Origin: Siphonodentalium dalli | Taxonomy: Eukaryota; Mollusca; Scaphopoda; Gadilida; Siphonodentaliidae | DNA length: 64,000 bases | Assembly (NCBI GenBank): GCA_032622095.1 | Contig: CP136069.1 | Span: 204,338,690-204,402,689, forward strand | Direction: 5' to 3' | Part shown: positions 19,377 through 28,243 of the stretch, piece by piece | How the letters are laid out: each line of letters begins with the position of its first letter | Position numbering within the stretch: the stretch's first letter is position 1 | The notes under the pieces: generated by a model | Database searches by the model: none | What the model was told of the DNA's origin: nothing | Seen by the model: only the letters and a program-made list of their open reading frames with translations | Position numbers and translations under genes: made by a program

Positions 19377-20530
19377 TATCTTAAAGACCTACTATATATT
19401 ACCTAAGCAAGAGTCTGATTGTGTTACAGAAGACAGCACCGTACGTGTTAGCTGGCTAATCACACACAAATGATATAAACGCTCTTTATTAGTTCCATAT
19501 CAGGAATTCAGCAACAAAGAACGCTCTTTATGTTTACCATCATAATATAAACAAACACCAGGAAAGTAACTTTTTATGCTTTTGTTTACACAATGGTCAA
19601 ACATATGACAATAACATACTGTTTATGCGATATATAATAAGTTCTTATTTGTATAGTATACGGACAAAGTCTGTCTACATTGTCCTTTTTGTGTCGGTTT
19701 TTGACCGTTGGAAAATTTTCACAGCATATACCCACTGCCAAGGACTCCCGCACCTTTAATGCTTTCATAATTGTTATTTGTCCAACATTTCGGAATTGTT
19801 GAATTTTGTTTTCTAGCATTGAAAACTTTCGTCTTTAGTCTTTCCATAAATGTAAGGTATCGTCTGTTGTCACATATATTTGTCAATTATGTCTGTCTGT
19901 AATTCGTCATAAATGATTTTGTTTTCTATTGTTACCAAGCCGCTCTCGCTATTGAATACTTTTCCATCGTATTGACAGTTTGATCACTGTCTGTTTTACT
20001 TAAATTACGATTAAGATTTTCCTTAAGATGCCTGGTACATAGTGTATGCGTGTATCGGGAAAGCAAGCAGAAATAGCATTTACCAGAGTGATCTCCGAGA
20101 CTGAGAAAATATATATAGTCATCTCAGAGACTGACAACAATGACTCACTCACATTCACTCAAATGTTTTGTTAGCTATGCATTAAAACGCCGACCTCTGA
20201 TGTTTCCCCGTGTTTTTATTGCCATCAGTGATACAATTGACAATCATCTTGCAATAAAAACAAGGAGACAGAGTAAGCCGTAGTTAATTAACACCTGCAT
20301 GGTAGCCTCTGCACTGCCGCTAATCTTATGTTCGTTTGTGTTCGTTGTTTAGTAGTTTTGTATTCAAATAATGCTAATAACTCAAAAAATAAATCATCAA
20401 AGTTGGAAATAACACCACATACACATAGAATGGACCCACGCGCACCCACAAACCAAATTTCACCCTTCTACTCCGCTTTTTGGACCTGTGTTCGTTTATG
20501 TTCGTTTGTGTTCGTTGTTTAGTAGGACCC

Positions 20531-20755
20531 TTATTTCAAAGCGTTCGAGATAAAAATCAAATAAAAGTTTTGGCTCATCAAATGCAAACCAATCATTTGA
20601 AACAAGCATACAAAGATGCAACTTCAATAAATCATGGATATATTTTAGTAGATTTTCATCCTAGAACAGAAAATTATTTGCGAATTAGAACTGATATTTT
20701 CCATAAATGGTTGACAGCTAATGACCGAGGTCCTGTCATTTATTCAAAAGTATAA
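20531..20755 (+). pseudogene. Packaging ATPase, 3' part
   Basis: Bases 20531-20538 are the second copy of the TTATTTCA target site. The frame from 20539 continues the ATPase (QSVRDKNQIKVLAHQM ... HGYILVDFHPRTENYLRIRT ... VIYSKV, stop 20753-20755), matching the C-terminal region of Polinton ATPases. It has no own start. Together with 16833-17266 the gene covers ~217 codons, which is normal for the family, so the transposon is its only visible lesion. Confidence 0.9.
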
Positions 20756-20789
20756 ATTCAGTTGTTGTTACTTTTTTCATTTTAGAACC

Positions 20790-21377
20790 ATGTCGTCCAC
20801 CGAGATGTTTAGTCATGATGAACTGTCACAAATTATAAATTTCTTCACTTTTGCAGCTGAATTATTTCTTGAACATGATTGGAAATTACCATCACAGACA
20901 AAAAAGTTTTTTCAGAGAAATAAAAATGTTCTTAAAAAAATCTCTGATCCATCAACTGATATGGAAACAAAACGCAAATTAATTTTACAACGAGGTGGTA
21001 GTGGGTTCCTTGGGGGAGTTTTAATTAGAAGTCTTTTGAAAAATTCATTTGAACAAACTGGTAGACAATCTAAAAGTAAATCAAAGGTTTCTCCAAAACG
21101 TTCAAAGATTACACTGATGCAAACACAACAAAGGGGTAATCAAAAAGAATCTAAACGTAAAACAAAGCTTTCTCTAAATCATTCAAAGTTTACACCGATG
21201 CAAACTCAACAAAATCAACATTCTAAATTTACACCTATACCTTCTCAGCAGAACCCTCAACATCAACCGTTACAAAAAAAACCAGTTATTGATCTTGAAT
21301 TTTCTAAATTTATGCCGTTGTCTGATCCATCGAAATCGGCATTCGAAGCTTTAGAATGGTTCAATCAGAAAAGATAA
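20790..21377 (+). CDS. GG-motif virion-type protein 1 (195 aa)
   Basis: The N-terminal ~65 residues look helical (SHDELSQIINFFTFAAELFL). Then comes KRKLILQRGGSGFLGGVLIR: a basic segment, a Gly-Gly pair and a hydrophobic stretch, like the adjacent 21434 protein. After that it is a Lys/Gln/Ser-rich tail with repeats of HSKFTPMQTQQ type. Adenovirus core and pVI precursors are cut next to Gly-Gly by the viral protease, and this element encodes such a protease, so a maturation site near the GG is plausible. The ATG at 20790 follows the ATPase stop by 34 nt; upstream in-frame codons overlap the ATPase. Function is not established. Confidence 0.7.
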   Translation: MSSTEMFSHDELSQIINFFTFAAELFLEHDWKLPSQTKKFFQRNKNVLKKISDPSTDMETKRKLILQRGGSGFLGGVLIRSLLKNSFEQTGRQSKSKSKVSPKRSKITLMQTQQRGNQKESKRKTKLSLNHSKFTPMQTQQNQHSKFTPIPSQQNPQHQPLQKKPVIDLEFSKFMPLSDPSKSAFEALEWFNQKR

Positions 21378-21433
21378 AAGATGAAACATATAATTTTTCT
21401 GCTCATTTTGAGACAACTACTTAGACTGTGAAG

Positions 21434-21796
21434 ATGCCTTCAAAAACTAAGAGCCGGAAAGTACCGCTGATAAAAAAATATGGGGAGTTGATTGTTGCAA
21501 TGAGTAAAGTTCCATCTGCATATAAAAAGAAAATGATCAACGATGCTCCGAAACAAGTGATGGATTGCATTTCAGAATGTTGTCAAAATCTTTTAAAAGG
21601 TAATGTAAAACTGAATGAAGCTCAGAACCGCAAGTTACATTCAAAGCGTAAACATATCAGATATCTTGCAGACAAGAACAAACCTTTGCAACAAAAGAAG
21701 AAAATTTTGAATCAAAAAGGTGGCTTTTTACCATTATTATTTCTTGCTCCATTGATTAGCAAAACATTAGGTGCAGTTGTTAAAAATATTTTGTAA
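21434..21796 (+). CDS. GG-motif virion-type protein 2 (120 aa)
   Basis: The N-terminal half is basic and helical (MPSKTKSRKVPLIKKYGELI, CISECCQNLLKGNVKLNEAQ). It is followed by KKKILNQKGGFLPLLFLAPL and a hydrophobic C-terminus (ISKTLGAVVKNIL). The layout QKGG-hydrophobic tail recurs in many invertebrate Polintons and recalls adenovirus pX/pVI: DNA-condensing or membrane-active virion peptides released by the viral protease. I chose the ATG at 21434; the alternative GTG at 21428 is unlikely in an animal genome. It is probably a minor virion component. Confidence 0.75.
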   Translation: MPSKTKSRKVPLIKKYGELIVAMSKVPSAYKKKMINDAPKQVMDCISECCQNLLKGNVKLNEAQNRKLHSKRKHIRYLADKNKPLQQKKKILNQKGGFLPLLFLAPLISKTLGAVVKNIL

Positions 21797-21816
21797 AAAC
21801 TAAATCTCAAATAAAT

Positions 21817-22536
21817 ATGAAGAAAATGGTTATTGTACCATTCAGAATGTTGGAAGATTTCAAACAATGGAAAATGTCAGAAATGAATAAACCTCAATTA
21901 CCTCCTGATCCTGCAATTTCAAATGTTTCAGATTCTTACAAAGAATGGAAATCAGTTTATGATAAAAATATTTCTGAATCAGAAAAGTCACAGTTATTTG
22001 GAGAAAATTTGTACAAATTGAAAACTTCACAAAAATCTTTAAATTCAAAATTCAGTTTACCTGAACAAAAGTTATCTGAAAACTTTGGGAACATGAGTGA
22101 ACATATATTGGAAAGTGTTCCATCTAAACTTCGTGGTAAAGCACAACAAATTTTAACATTGTTGTCAACTAATCCTAAACTTAGATGGGATGATCGTGGA
22201 CAATTAATTTATGGAACAGAAACAGTTACTGGCTCAAATATAATTGATTTGATAAACGATGTTGTTCGTCACCGAAAAGGTTTTGACCCAGTTGGTTATG
22301 AAACATTCCTACGTGGATTGGGGGAACTTAATGTACCACAAGATTATGTAGGTAACAGGAATCGATGGTTGTGGATACAAAGACATTTAAAAGGTCACAC
22401 TGGTGATGAGTTTCATACACCTCATGCAACTCCTAGCAGTGGCAAGTCAAGAAAACGTTCAGTTGATATTTTCACACCTCAAAGTTTTCCTAAAACCAGA
22501 AAATCTATTTTGAAAGAATGGTCCCCACTTACATAA
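21817..22536 (+). CDS. Conserved Polinton protein of unknown function (239 aa)
   Basis: The start KKMVIVPFRMLEDFKQWK and the C-terminal half (LRWDDRGQLIYG...GSNIIDLINDVVRHRKGF, then GLGELNVPQDYVGNRNRW) follow a pattern seen in many Polinton-type elements just upstream of the integrase. The middle is predicted helical with many Ser/Lys/Glu. The Ser/Arg-rich tail (SSGKSRKRSVDIFTPQSFPK) is probably disordered. The last 19 nt overlap the integrase start. I know no established function; a virion or replication accessory role is possible. Confidence 0.75.
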   Translation: MKKMVIVPFRMLEDFKQWKMSEMNKPQLPPDPAISNVSDSYKEWKSVYDKNISESEKSQLFGENLYKLKTSQKSLNSKFSLPEQKLSENFGNMSEHILESVPSKLRGKAQQILTLLSTNPKLRWDDRGQLIYGTETVTGSNIIDLINDVVRHRKGFDPVGYETFLRGLGELNVPQDYVGNRNRWLWIQRHLKGHTGDEFHTPHATPSSGKSRKRSVDIFTPQSFPKTRKSILKEWSPLT

Positions 22537-23612
22537 AATTTGACAAACTTCTAACTGAAATTTACTACAATCCAAAAGAAGTTGGTGGTTTCAGTGGAGC
22601 AAATCAACTTTTTAAAAATGCAAAAGAAACAAATAACAAAATTAAACTTTCAGATGTTAAAAAATGGTTACAATGGCAAAAAACATATACTTTGCACAAA
22701 CCAATTGTTCGGAAATTTCGCAGACGTAAAACTATTGTTGCAGGAATTGATATTCAGTGGCAAGCTGATCTGGCAGATTTGCAAACTTTGCAAAAGCACA
22801 ATGACAAATACAGATATTTACTTTGTGTTATTGATGTGTTCTCAAAATTTGCATGGGTTGAAAAAATTAAAGATAAAACTGGTAAAACTTTAGTTAAAAC
22901 ATTTCAGAAAATTCTCAAAACATCAAAACGAAAACCAGCTTCATTTCAATCTGACAAAGGTTCCGAATTCAAAAATAAATTATTTTTACAATTTTTGAAA
23001 TCTAAGAAAATTCATTTTTTCACAACAGAGAATCCAGAGACAAAAGCAAGTATAGTTGAACGTTTTCAACGGACATTGAAAACAAAGATGTGGAAATATT
23101 TTACACATAATCAAACTTTGAAATACGTTGATGTTTTGCACGATTTTGTGAATTCTTACAACAAAAGTTTTCATAGAAGTATTAAGATGGCACCAGTTTT
23201 AGTAACTCGAGAAAATGAAATTGAAGTTTCCAGAAATCTTTATGGAAAGTTAAAAACGAAAAAAGATAAGATATTGAAAGTTGGAGATTTTGTTAGAATA
23301 AATAAAACAAAGAGAACTTTTGATAAAGGATATCTTCCAAATTGGACAAAAGAAATTTTCAAAATTAGTAGAGTTTGTAAAAGTACACCATTAACTTACA
23401 AATTAGTAGATTTAGATGGTGAAAACATCGCAGGATCATTTTATGGTAAAGAAATTCAACATATAAAAGATAATAAAGTTTACGAAATTGAATCAGTTGT
23501 TGGTAAACGTTCAAGAAAAGTTGCTGGTAAATCAGTTAGAGAAATTAAAGTTCATTGGGGTGGTTATCCTAAAAAATTTGACAGTTGGATTCCTGCCACA
23601 AATTTGGTATAA
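22518..23612 (+). CDS. Retroviral-type integrase with chromodomain (Polinton INT)
   Basis: This 364-aa enzyme cuts and joins the element ends to host DNA, giving the 6-bp duplication seen here. The catalytic triad is visible: Asp in WQADLADL (residue ~84), Asp in QSDKGSEF (146) and Glu in IVERFQRT (181), a D-x34-E spacing typical of rve-type integrases. Next comes a DNA-binding stretch (VGDFVRINKTKRTF...LPNWTKEIFKI). A C-terminal chromodomain (~315-364, KVHWGGYPKKFDSWIPA) probably binds histone marks and guides integration. The frame is intact. The ATG overlaps the upstream gene by 19 nt. Confidence 0.96.
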   Translation: MVPTYIKFDKLLTEIYYNPKEVGGFSGANQLFKNAKETNNKIKLSDVKKWLQWQKTYTLHKPIVRKFRRRKTIVAGIDIQWQADLADLQTLQKHNDKYRYLLCVIDVFSKFAWVEKIKDKTGKTLVKTFQKILKTSKRKPASFQSDKGSEFKNKLFLQFLKSKKIHFFTTENPETKASIVERFQRTLKTKMWKYFTHNQTLKYVDVLHDFVNSYNKSFHRSIKMAPVLVTRENEIEVSRNLYGKLKTKKDKILKVGDFVRINKTKRTFDKGYLPNWTKEIFKISRVCKSTPLTYKLVDLDGENIAGSFYGKEIQHIKDNKVYEIESVVGKRSRKVAGKSVREIKVHWGGYPKKFDSWIPATNLV

Positions 23613-23622
23613 AACTTTTAAC

Positions 23623-23886
23623 ATGTCTCAAAATGGTTCAGTTGGTCTCGATGTTCCATCACAATTTCAAATCTGTGGAGAAAAAATTGCAAAAAATCAA
23701 GTAACATATTTTACACAAATTATTATAATTGTTGGTATAATCGCTACAGCAATTGTTCATTTAAGTTTACAAAGTGAAAATAACGAACTGTGGTTAATTT
23801 TACTCAGTAGTTCTTTGGGGTACATTTTACCAACACCGCGTTTGAAATATTTGAAAAATCAGTCGACAGAAATTTTGAAAGTATGA
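23623..23886 (+). CDS. Small conserved membrane protein (87 aa)
   Basis: Two hydrophobic segments are visible: TQIIIIVGIIATAIVHL (~31-47) and LWLILLSSSLGYILPTP (~57-73), with short charged termini. The LW..LLSS.LGY.LP.P pattern recurs in small proteins next to the integrase and penton genes of other Polintons. It may be an envelope, entry or holin-like protein; the role is unknown. The ATG at 23623 is 10 nt past the integrase stop, and the stop overlaps the next ATG by four bases, so the genes are tightly packed. Confidence 0.75.
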   Translation: MSQNGSVGLDVPSQFQICGEKIAKNQVTYFTQIIIIVGIIATAIVHLSLQSENNELWLILLSSSLGYILPTPRLKYLKNQSTEILKV

Positions 23887-24734
23887 ATTCTTTCTACATT
23901 ACAATTCCGAGCGACAGTTCAATGGTAATGTATCCAAACAATACTCAATGTTGTTTTACTGTACAATTACCAAAACCAATTCAAATTGATAAAGAAAAAT
24001 GGGAAGTTGCATTAGTCGAACTGATAACACCTTCAGAAACATACAATGTTACAGGGGATTCGTGTAAATTCAATTTGATTACAACTGATGCAATAATACT
24101 GTCTGTTCTTCAAAATCGTTTTGAAGAAAAGATATTTACGAGACCTGATGGCGTTCGTGCGATTGAAATACAGATACGCGAAGGTTCGTATACCTCTGCG
24201 ACAGATTTACTTGATACAATGCAAGATGTAATTGATGAAACACTTGGAGAAGCAATGCAAAACGAATACGGATTTCACATCAAGTACTCAAAAGTTACAA
24301 AACGTGTGAAAATTATTCGCAAGAGTTTAAGTATCCCAAAACTAGGAATTGAATTACCACAATGTCTTTTGCACAAGTTGGGTTACAAAACTGAAAACGC
24401 TTCTGAAGATTTTTATTCAAATAGTAGATTTCCGTTTGGTGTAGATTTGTTTGTTGGTCATAATCAAATGTTTGTTTATTCTGATATTGCCGATTTCACA
24501 ATTGTTGGAAATGTTGAAGTACAAATTTTTCGAGTTGTTTCTTTCAGAATTAAAAGAGATATCGACGGATTACATGTAAAACATGAATTTTTAAATTTAC
24601 ATTATGTTCCAGTTTCAAAGTCATACTTTGACAAAATTAGTGTAAATATAAGTGGCGACACAGGAGAATCAATTCAGTTTATTGGTGGTAAGTCTTTGGC
24701 GAAGCTGCATTTCAGAAAACGAGAGGAGTTCTAA
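23883..24734 (+). CDS. Penton-like minor capsid protein (single jelly roll)
   Basis: At 283 aa this matches the Polinton minor capsid protein, predicted to form the pentameric vertices. Landmarks are FYITIPSDSSMVMYPNNT, CFTVQLPKPIQIDKEKWEVA, VELITPSETYNV near the N-terminus, and later RDIDGLHVKHEFLNLHYVPV. These strand-rich blocks with the LP...W.VAL..I..P signature are characteristic of the family. It is intact, directly upstream of the pVI-like and major capsid genes as is usual. Confidence 0.88.
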   Translation: MNSFYITIPSDSSMVMYPNNTQCCFTVQLPKPIQIDKEKWEVALVELITPSETYNVTGDSCKFNLITTDAIILSVLQNRFEEKIFTRPDGVRAIEIQIREGSYTSATDLLDTMQDVIDETLGEAMQNEYGFHIKYSKVTKRVKIIRKSLSIPKLGIELPQCLLHKLGYKTENASEDFYSNSRFPFGVDLFVGHNQMFVYSDIADFTIVGNVEVQIFRVVSFRIKRDIDGLHVKHEFLNLHYVPVSKSYFDKISVNISGDTGESIQFIGGKSLAKLHFRKREEF

Positions 24735-24739
24735 AAACA

Positions 24740-25114
24740 ATGTTTCCCGTGTATAGAGGTGTACCACGGCAATATGGTAACGGTATTGGTTCAATTTTCA
24801 AATCACTTATGAGATCTGCTGTACCATTTCTAAAACCGATTGGTCGGACAGCTTTACAACTTGCGAAAAAACACACTTTTGGTGTTGCAGATGAAATTAT
24901 TAATCAAGGTAAAAGTCCGAAAGAAGCGTTGATGTCTGAAGGTAAAAAAGCTTTAAAATCTTTTGGCACACAAGCTAAAAATCAAATTTTGAACTCGAGA
25001 CAAAAACCTAGAAAAAGAGTAGCGAATTCAAAAATGAATCATTCAGCTGTCAAACGCCGAAAAAGTCAGTCGAAAAAACATCCTAGCAGTCGAGCTCTTG
25101 ATATTTTTGATTAA
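24740..25114 (+). CDS. Small basic virion-type protein, pVI/pX-like (124 aa)
   Basis: Its N-terminal part is GNGIGSIFKSLMRSAVPFLK followed by PIGRTALQLAKKH, an amphipathic helix rich in Gly and hydrophobics. It continues with IINQGKSPKEALMSEGKKAL and a strongly basic tail (KPRKRVANSK, KRRKSQSKKH). This layout, just upstream of the major capsid gene, is common to Polintons and resembles adenovirus pVI/pX: a membrane-active or DNA-binding minor virion protein. Starts 5 nt after the penton stop. Confidence 0.8.
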   Translation: MFPVYRGVPRQYGNGIGSIFKSLMRSAVPFLKPIGRTALQLAKKHTFGVADEIINQGKSPKEALMSEGKKALKSFGTQAKNQILNSRQKPRKRVANSKMNHSAVKRRKSQSKKHPSSRALDIFD

Positions 25115-25116
25115 TC

Positions 25117-26421
25117 ATGGCACAAATGGTAAATGGATCATGCGAATGCAATAAATCGGAACTTGATATAACACATGTTCCACCAACGGTGGCTACAATG
25201 TCAGAATCGCAGTGGATCGAAAATCATCCGATTGCACCGCTGAATAATTCTGCTCCGATAGAGTTTGTCATACCATCTCAAACCGAAAAGTGGACAGATA
25301 TTAACCAATCTTATCTTTATGTGAAATTCAAAATTACAAAAAAAGATGGAACTAATTTGCTAGCTGGTACGGAATTAGCACCTGTTAACAATTTCTTTCA
25401 TAGCATGTTCAGCAGTATCGATGTTTACTTGAACAACAAATTGATAACTTCGAATTCTGACACTTACCCATACCGAGCATATTTCGAAAATCTGTTGGGA
25501 TACTCTCCAGAATATAAAGATAATCAATTAGCAAATTTAGAAATGTGGTATGGCGATACAGCAGAACAATTTGAAGAGAATACCAAAGGTGGTGGCAATG
25601 CTGGATTAACTTCTAGAGAAAGTTTGATCGGTGGTAGTAAAATTGTTGAACTATGTGGACGCTTACACACTGATCTGTTTCTTCAAGAAAAATATTTACC
25701 AAATGGAATTGAAATTCGTATCAGATTAAACAGATCACCATCAAAATTTTGCCTCATTGGCGGCGAGGATGGACAAATTGTTTTCGAATCAGCAGTGTTC
25801 CATGTCAGAACAGTTAGTCTCTTTCCAGCGGTCTCAAATAAATTAAATCAAGAAATTGTCCAGTCAAAAATGAAAATACCTATCAGACGAGTAGAAATAA
25901 AAACTTTCACAATTAGTACTGGACTTAGATCAAAAATTGAAGACCACTTATTTCAAGGACAATTACCAAAGAGAATTTTTATTGCGTTGGTCGAAAATAA
26001 AGATATGAATGGAGATTTGGGTACCAATCCATTCCACTTCAAACATTTCAGTTTGAATAAATTGGAAGTTAGTCAAGACGGTCATACAATACATAACCGT
26101 CCATTTGAACCAAACTTCGCAACAAAACAATGTCTCAGATCATATTTATCTTTGTATCAATCTTTAGGAATGTTTGGTGTCAACAAATCAATTGGCATTA
26201 ATTTAAAAGAATATATGAATGGTTATTGTTTGTGGGGTTTCGACTTGACACCGGACCAAGGAAGCGACGAGGGACATCTACATCCTATAAAGACAGGGAA
26301 CCTGCGTTTGGAGCTTCAGTTCTTGACAGCTCTCACTACAGCCGTCAACGTTTTGGTTTATGCTGAATTCGACAGTGAAATAGAGATCACAGCTTTGAGA
26401 GAAGTGCTTACTGACTATTAG
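25117..26421 (+). CDS. Major capsid protein, double jelly roll
   Basis: This 434-aa protein builds the icosahedral shell in the Polinton/adenovirus/virophage lineage. Recognisable blocks: IEFVIPSQTEKWTDINQSYL, YVKFKITKKDG, the LAPVNNFFHSMFSSIDVYLN block, YPYRAYFENLLGYS, then the second jelly roll with LHTDLFLQEKYLPNGIEIRI, PFHFKHFSLNKLEVSQDG and a C-terminal GNLRLELQFLTALTTAVNVL. Frame and length are normal. Its neighbours are the penton-like, pVI-like and protease genes, as in intact elements. Confidence 0.95.
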   Translation: MAQMVNGSCECNKSELDITHVPPTVATMSESQWIENHPIAPLNNSAPIEFVIPSQTEKWTDINQSYLYVKFKITKKDGTNLLAGTELAPVNNFFHSMFSSIDVYLNNKLITSNSDTYPYRAYFENLLGYSPEYKDNQLANLEMWYGDTAEQFEENTKGGGNAGLTSRESLIGGSKIVELCGRLHTDLFLQEKYLPNGIEIRIRLNRSPSKFCLIGGEDGQIVFESAVFHVRTVSLFPAVSNKLNQEIVQSKMKIPIRRVEIKTFTISTGLRSKIEDHLFQGQLPKRIFIALVENKDMNGDLGTNPFHFKHFSLNKLEVSQDGHTIHNRPFEPNFATKQCLRSYLSLYQSLGMFGVNKSIGINLKEYMNGYCLWGFDLTPDQGSDEGHLHPIKTGNLRLELQFLTALTTAVNVLVYAEFDSEIEITALREVLTDY

Positions 26422-26422
26422 G

Positions 26423-26848
26423 ATGGAGTTCACAACACAGCTATGGAACTACTATGAAGAATACCGACGTTCACAACACGTTGCTCCGAGATTAAAACTG
26501 ATCTTGGACACACTCAACAACGCTACGATTGAAGAACTACAAGAAATTATTCGCAAGGAAGTGTCAGCAAACTGTGAAGGATGTAAAATAGAACATCCTA
26601 GTCAACGTGAACATGTTCTGTGTTTGTTCTCTACAACTGATGATTGGACAAACCAGTTTATCGACTTAGCACTGATTAAACTTGACATATACAATGTTAT
26701 GGAAAGATGGTTCCCGAAGCTGATGGAGTTAAACCCACACTGCAAGGAGAAGTTCGAAGCATACCTTATGTGGGATCATCTGAGAAACAGTTTGGAGCTC
26801 AACCGCAAAAAATTCGATGCAGAGTGGACTCTGATGTGGTCACAGTGA
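26423..26848 (+). CDS. CxGC/HPSQ protein between capsid and protease (141 aa)
   Basis: Function unknown. The hallmark is CEGCKIEHPSQREHVLC, a Cys/His cluster that could bind zinc, followed by helical segments (WTNQFIDLALIKLDIYNVME; KFEAYLMWDHLRNSLELNRK). Proteins with a similar cluster are found in other Polintons at this place. It starts one base after the capsid stop and ends 19 nt before the protease. It may be a scaffold or virion assembly protein, which is inferred from position only. Confidence 0.7.
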   Translation: MEFTTQLWNYYEEYRRSQHVAPRLKLILDTLNNATIEELQEIIRKEVSANCEGCKIEHPSQREHVLCLFSTTDDWTNQFIDLALIKLDIYNVMERWFPKLMELNPHCKEKFEAYLMWDHLRNSLELNRKKFDAEWTLMWSQ

Positions 26849-26867
26849 GTCAAAGAGAATTACAACG

Positions 26868-27341
26868 ATGCAGACAGCTGAACTTCAATATATTCTGGAC
26901 AATTCCTGGTTGCGTATACTTAACACATATGTTTGTGCTAGAGATCTGTTACCAGAGAAGAAACCACAACATATTCAAGCATATATTGTGAACACGCACT
27001 CATCGGATCAGCCAGGAGAACACTGGACCTTGATGTTATTCAAGGGAAGATCAGCTGTATACTTCGACTCATTTGGACTACCACCACCGAGACGATATAT
27101 GTTACCATTCATAAAAAGGAACTCATCAGCATGGACTATGAATACAACACGATATCAACATCGAGCGACAAATGTGTGTGGATTATATTGTATATTCGCA
27201 CTCCACCACATGATGAAAGGAAAGAGGATGAAAAGATTATTCAATTCTCGGGATTTCTTCAAGAATGACAGAACAATAGTTCGATGGTTTGGAAAGCACT
27301 ATGGTCGATTATACAGAAAAGCAAATTTGCTGTTGAATTAA
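26868..27341 (+). CDS. Adenovirus-like cysteine protease (Ulp1/C5 fold)
   Basis: This processes virion precursors during maturation. The catalytic set is visible in 157 aa: His52 (GEHWTLM), Asp67 (VYFDSFG), Gln97 (RYQHRA) and Cys104 (NVCGLYCIFALHHMM), in the order and spacing of adenain and Ulp1-type enzymes. The frame is intact. Its likely substrates are the Gly-Gly-containing proteins at 20790 and 21434 and the pVI-like protein. It is the last gene of the plus-strand series. Confidence 0.92.
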   Translation: MQTAELQYILDNSWLRILNTYVCARDLLPEKKPQHIQAYIVNTHSSDQPGEHWTLMLFKGRSAVYFDSFGLPPPRRYMLPFIKRNSSAWTMNTTRYQHRATNVCGLYCIFALHHMMKGKRMKRLFNSRDFFKNDRTIVRWFGKHYGRLYRKANLLLN

Positions 27342-27717
27342 ACTTCACCAGGACATCGACGGCTGATATACATACAGCGCAAAGAAGACGACGACCAGAT
27401 AACAACGAATGTGTCAACAACTCCACAAAAATAGACTCTTTTGTTATTGATTCAGCGTAGGATGTTGTAGGATGTTGTAGGATGTTCAATTAAGTTTCTT
27501 CAAATCTGAGACCTTGTTTTGTACATAAATTATTGTTCTTTGTTAATATTATTGATGTATAATAATATATTATTGTTCATTGTTCTTGTTCTTGTTTTTG
27601 AAAAATAAAATGATAAATTTCAACAAAATCGTTTTCACTGTAGGATCCCCACCAATTGATTCTGTTCGTGTCGATGTGTCATCTCTGGTCAGAATTATAC
27701 AAACTTTAAATTAGTAA
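27342..27717. other. Right Polinton spacer: repeats and poly(A) signal
   Basis: A short tandem repeat (TAGGATGTTG, three copies around 27458-27486) is followed by AT-rich DNA. AATAAA at about 27604-27609 could end the late transcripts. No gene is seen, and the inverted terminal repeat begins just after. Confidence 0.55.
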
Positions 27718-28243
27718 TGAAAAAAATGTCTAAGTCCATTTTCATTTTTTCGATCAGAAATGTCACATCAATGACAGGAACATCTATCCTCAGGCTGGGA
27801 ACTATGGCCCAGTACCCCCCAGACGTGGGCACTATGGCCCAGTACCCCCCAGACATGGGCACTATGGCCCAGTACCCCCCAGACATGGGCACTATGGCCC
27901 ATGGGCCATAGTGCCCATGTCTGGGGGGTACTGGGCCATAGTGCCCATGTCTGGGGGTACTGGGCCATAGTGCCCATGTCTGGGGGGTACTGGGCCATAG
28001 TGCCCACCATTACTACTAACATCAGGTTATTAGATGAACTAATATCAAAACTAAATTCAAGTTGTTGTTCATCCATCAACTCAGAAAAATTAGATTAACC
28101 TGATCGTGTTCATTGAGGCTCGCCTGAATATGAAAAGCTGGCTACAAATGTGATCGCCATAGAAAAGCTGGCTACATTTGTATTCAATTAAAAAAGCTGG
28201 CTACGAATGTGATCGGAGCCTTGTGACAATGACCCCATCAGCT
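27718..28243. repeat. Polinton right inverted terminal repeat
   Basis: This is the reverse complement of 8767-9322, with the same parts: inner edge TCTAAGTCCATTTTC, palindromic array, a diverged spacer, three subterminal AAAAGCTGGCTAC(A/G)AATGTGATC-like blocks (~28131-28215) and the tip CAATGACCCCATCAGCT. The tip differs from the left one at two places (AGCTGATG versus AGGCCGATG). Confidence 0.9.
27797..28006. repeat. Palindromic array inside the right terminal repeat
   Basis: Same ~29-30-bp units as at 9037-9250, inverted around a CCATGG-type centre at 27901/27902. The arms have three to four units each; one unit carries ACGTGGG in place of ACATGGG. Confidence 0.95.

Larger units (their letters stand above)
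17267..20530. mobile_element. 3.26-kb DNA transposon inserted in the ATPase gene
   Basis: The target duplication is TTATTTCA (17259-17266, 20531-20538). The terminal inverted repeats are ~270-295 bp (17267-~17560 and ~20260-20530), beginning (C/G)GGTCCTACTAAACAACG and followed by tandem ACGAACACAA words. The terminal motif ACTAAACAACGAACACAAAC recurs ~195 bp inside each end. No transposase is present, so it is non-autonomous. The 8-bp duplication allows hAT or a few other superfamilies, but the ends are not diagnostic. It contains a dead LINE fragment (~18140-19382). The segments 17561-18140 and 19383-20260 hold nothing else I recognise. Confidence 0.9.
8767..28243. mobile_element. Polinton/Maverick element, 19,477 bp
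   Basis: This is a self-synthesising, virus-like DNA transposon. It is bounded by the 6-bp duplication CCAGTG (8761-8766 and 28244-28249), the size expected for Polinton integrase, with ~0.5-kb inverted terminal repeats starting AGGCCGATGGGG and AGCTGATGGGG. Gene order: OTU-like(-), unknown(+), zinc-knuckle(-), PolB(+), unknown(+), ATPase(+), two GG-motif proteins, unknown, integrase, membrane protein, penton-like, small basic protein, major capsid, CGC/HPSQ protein, protease. The insertion splits a LINE ORF. PolB, the ATPase and the OTU-like gene are broken, so this copy is not autonomous as it stands. It could also be classed with endogenous adintovirus-type genomes. Confidence 0.97.
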
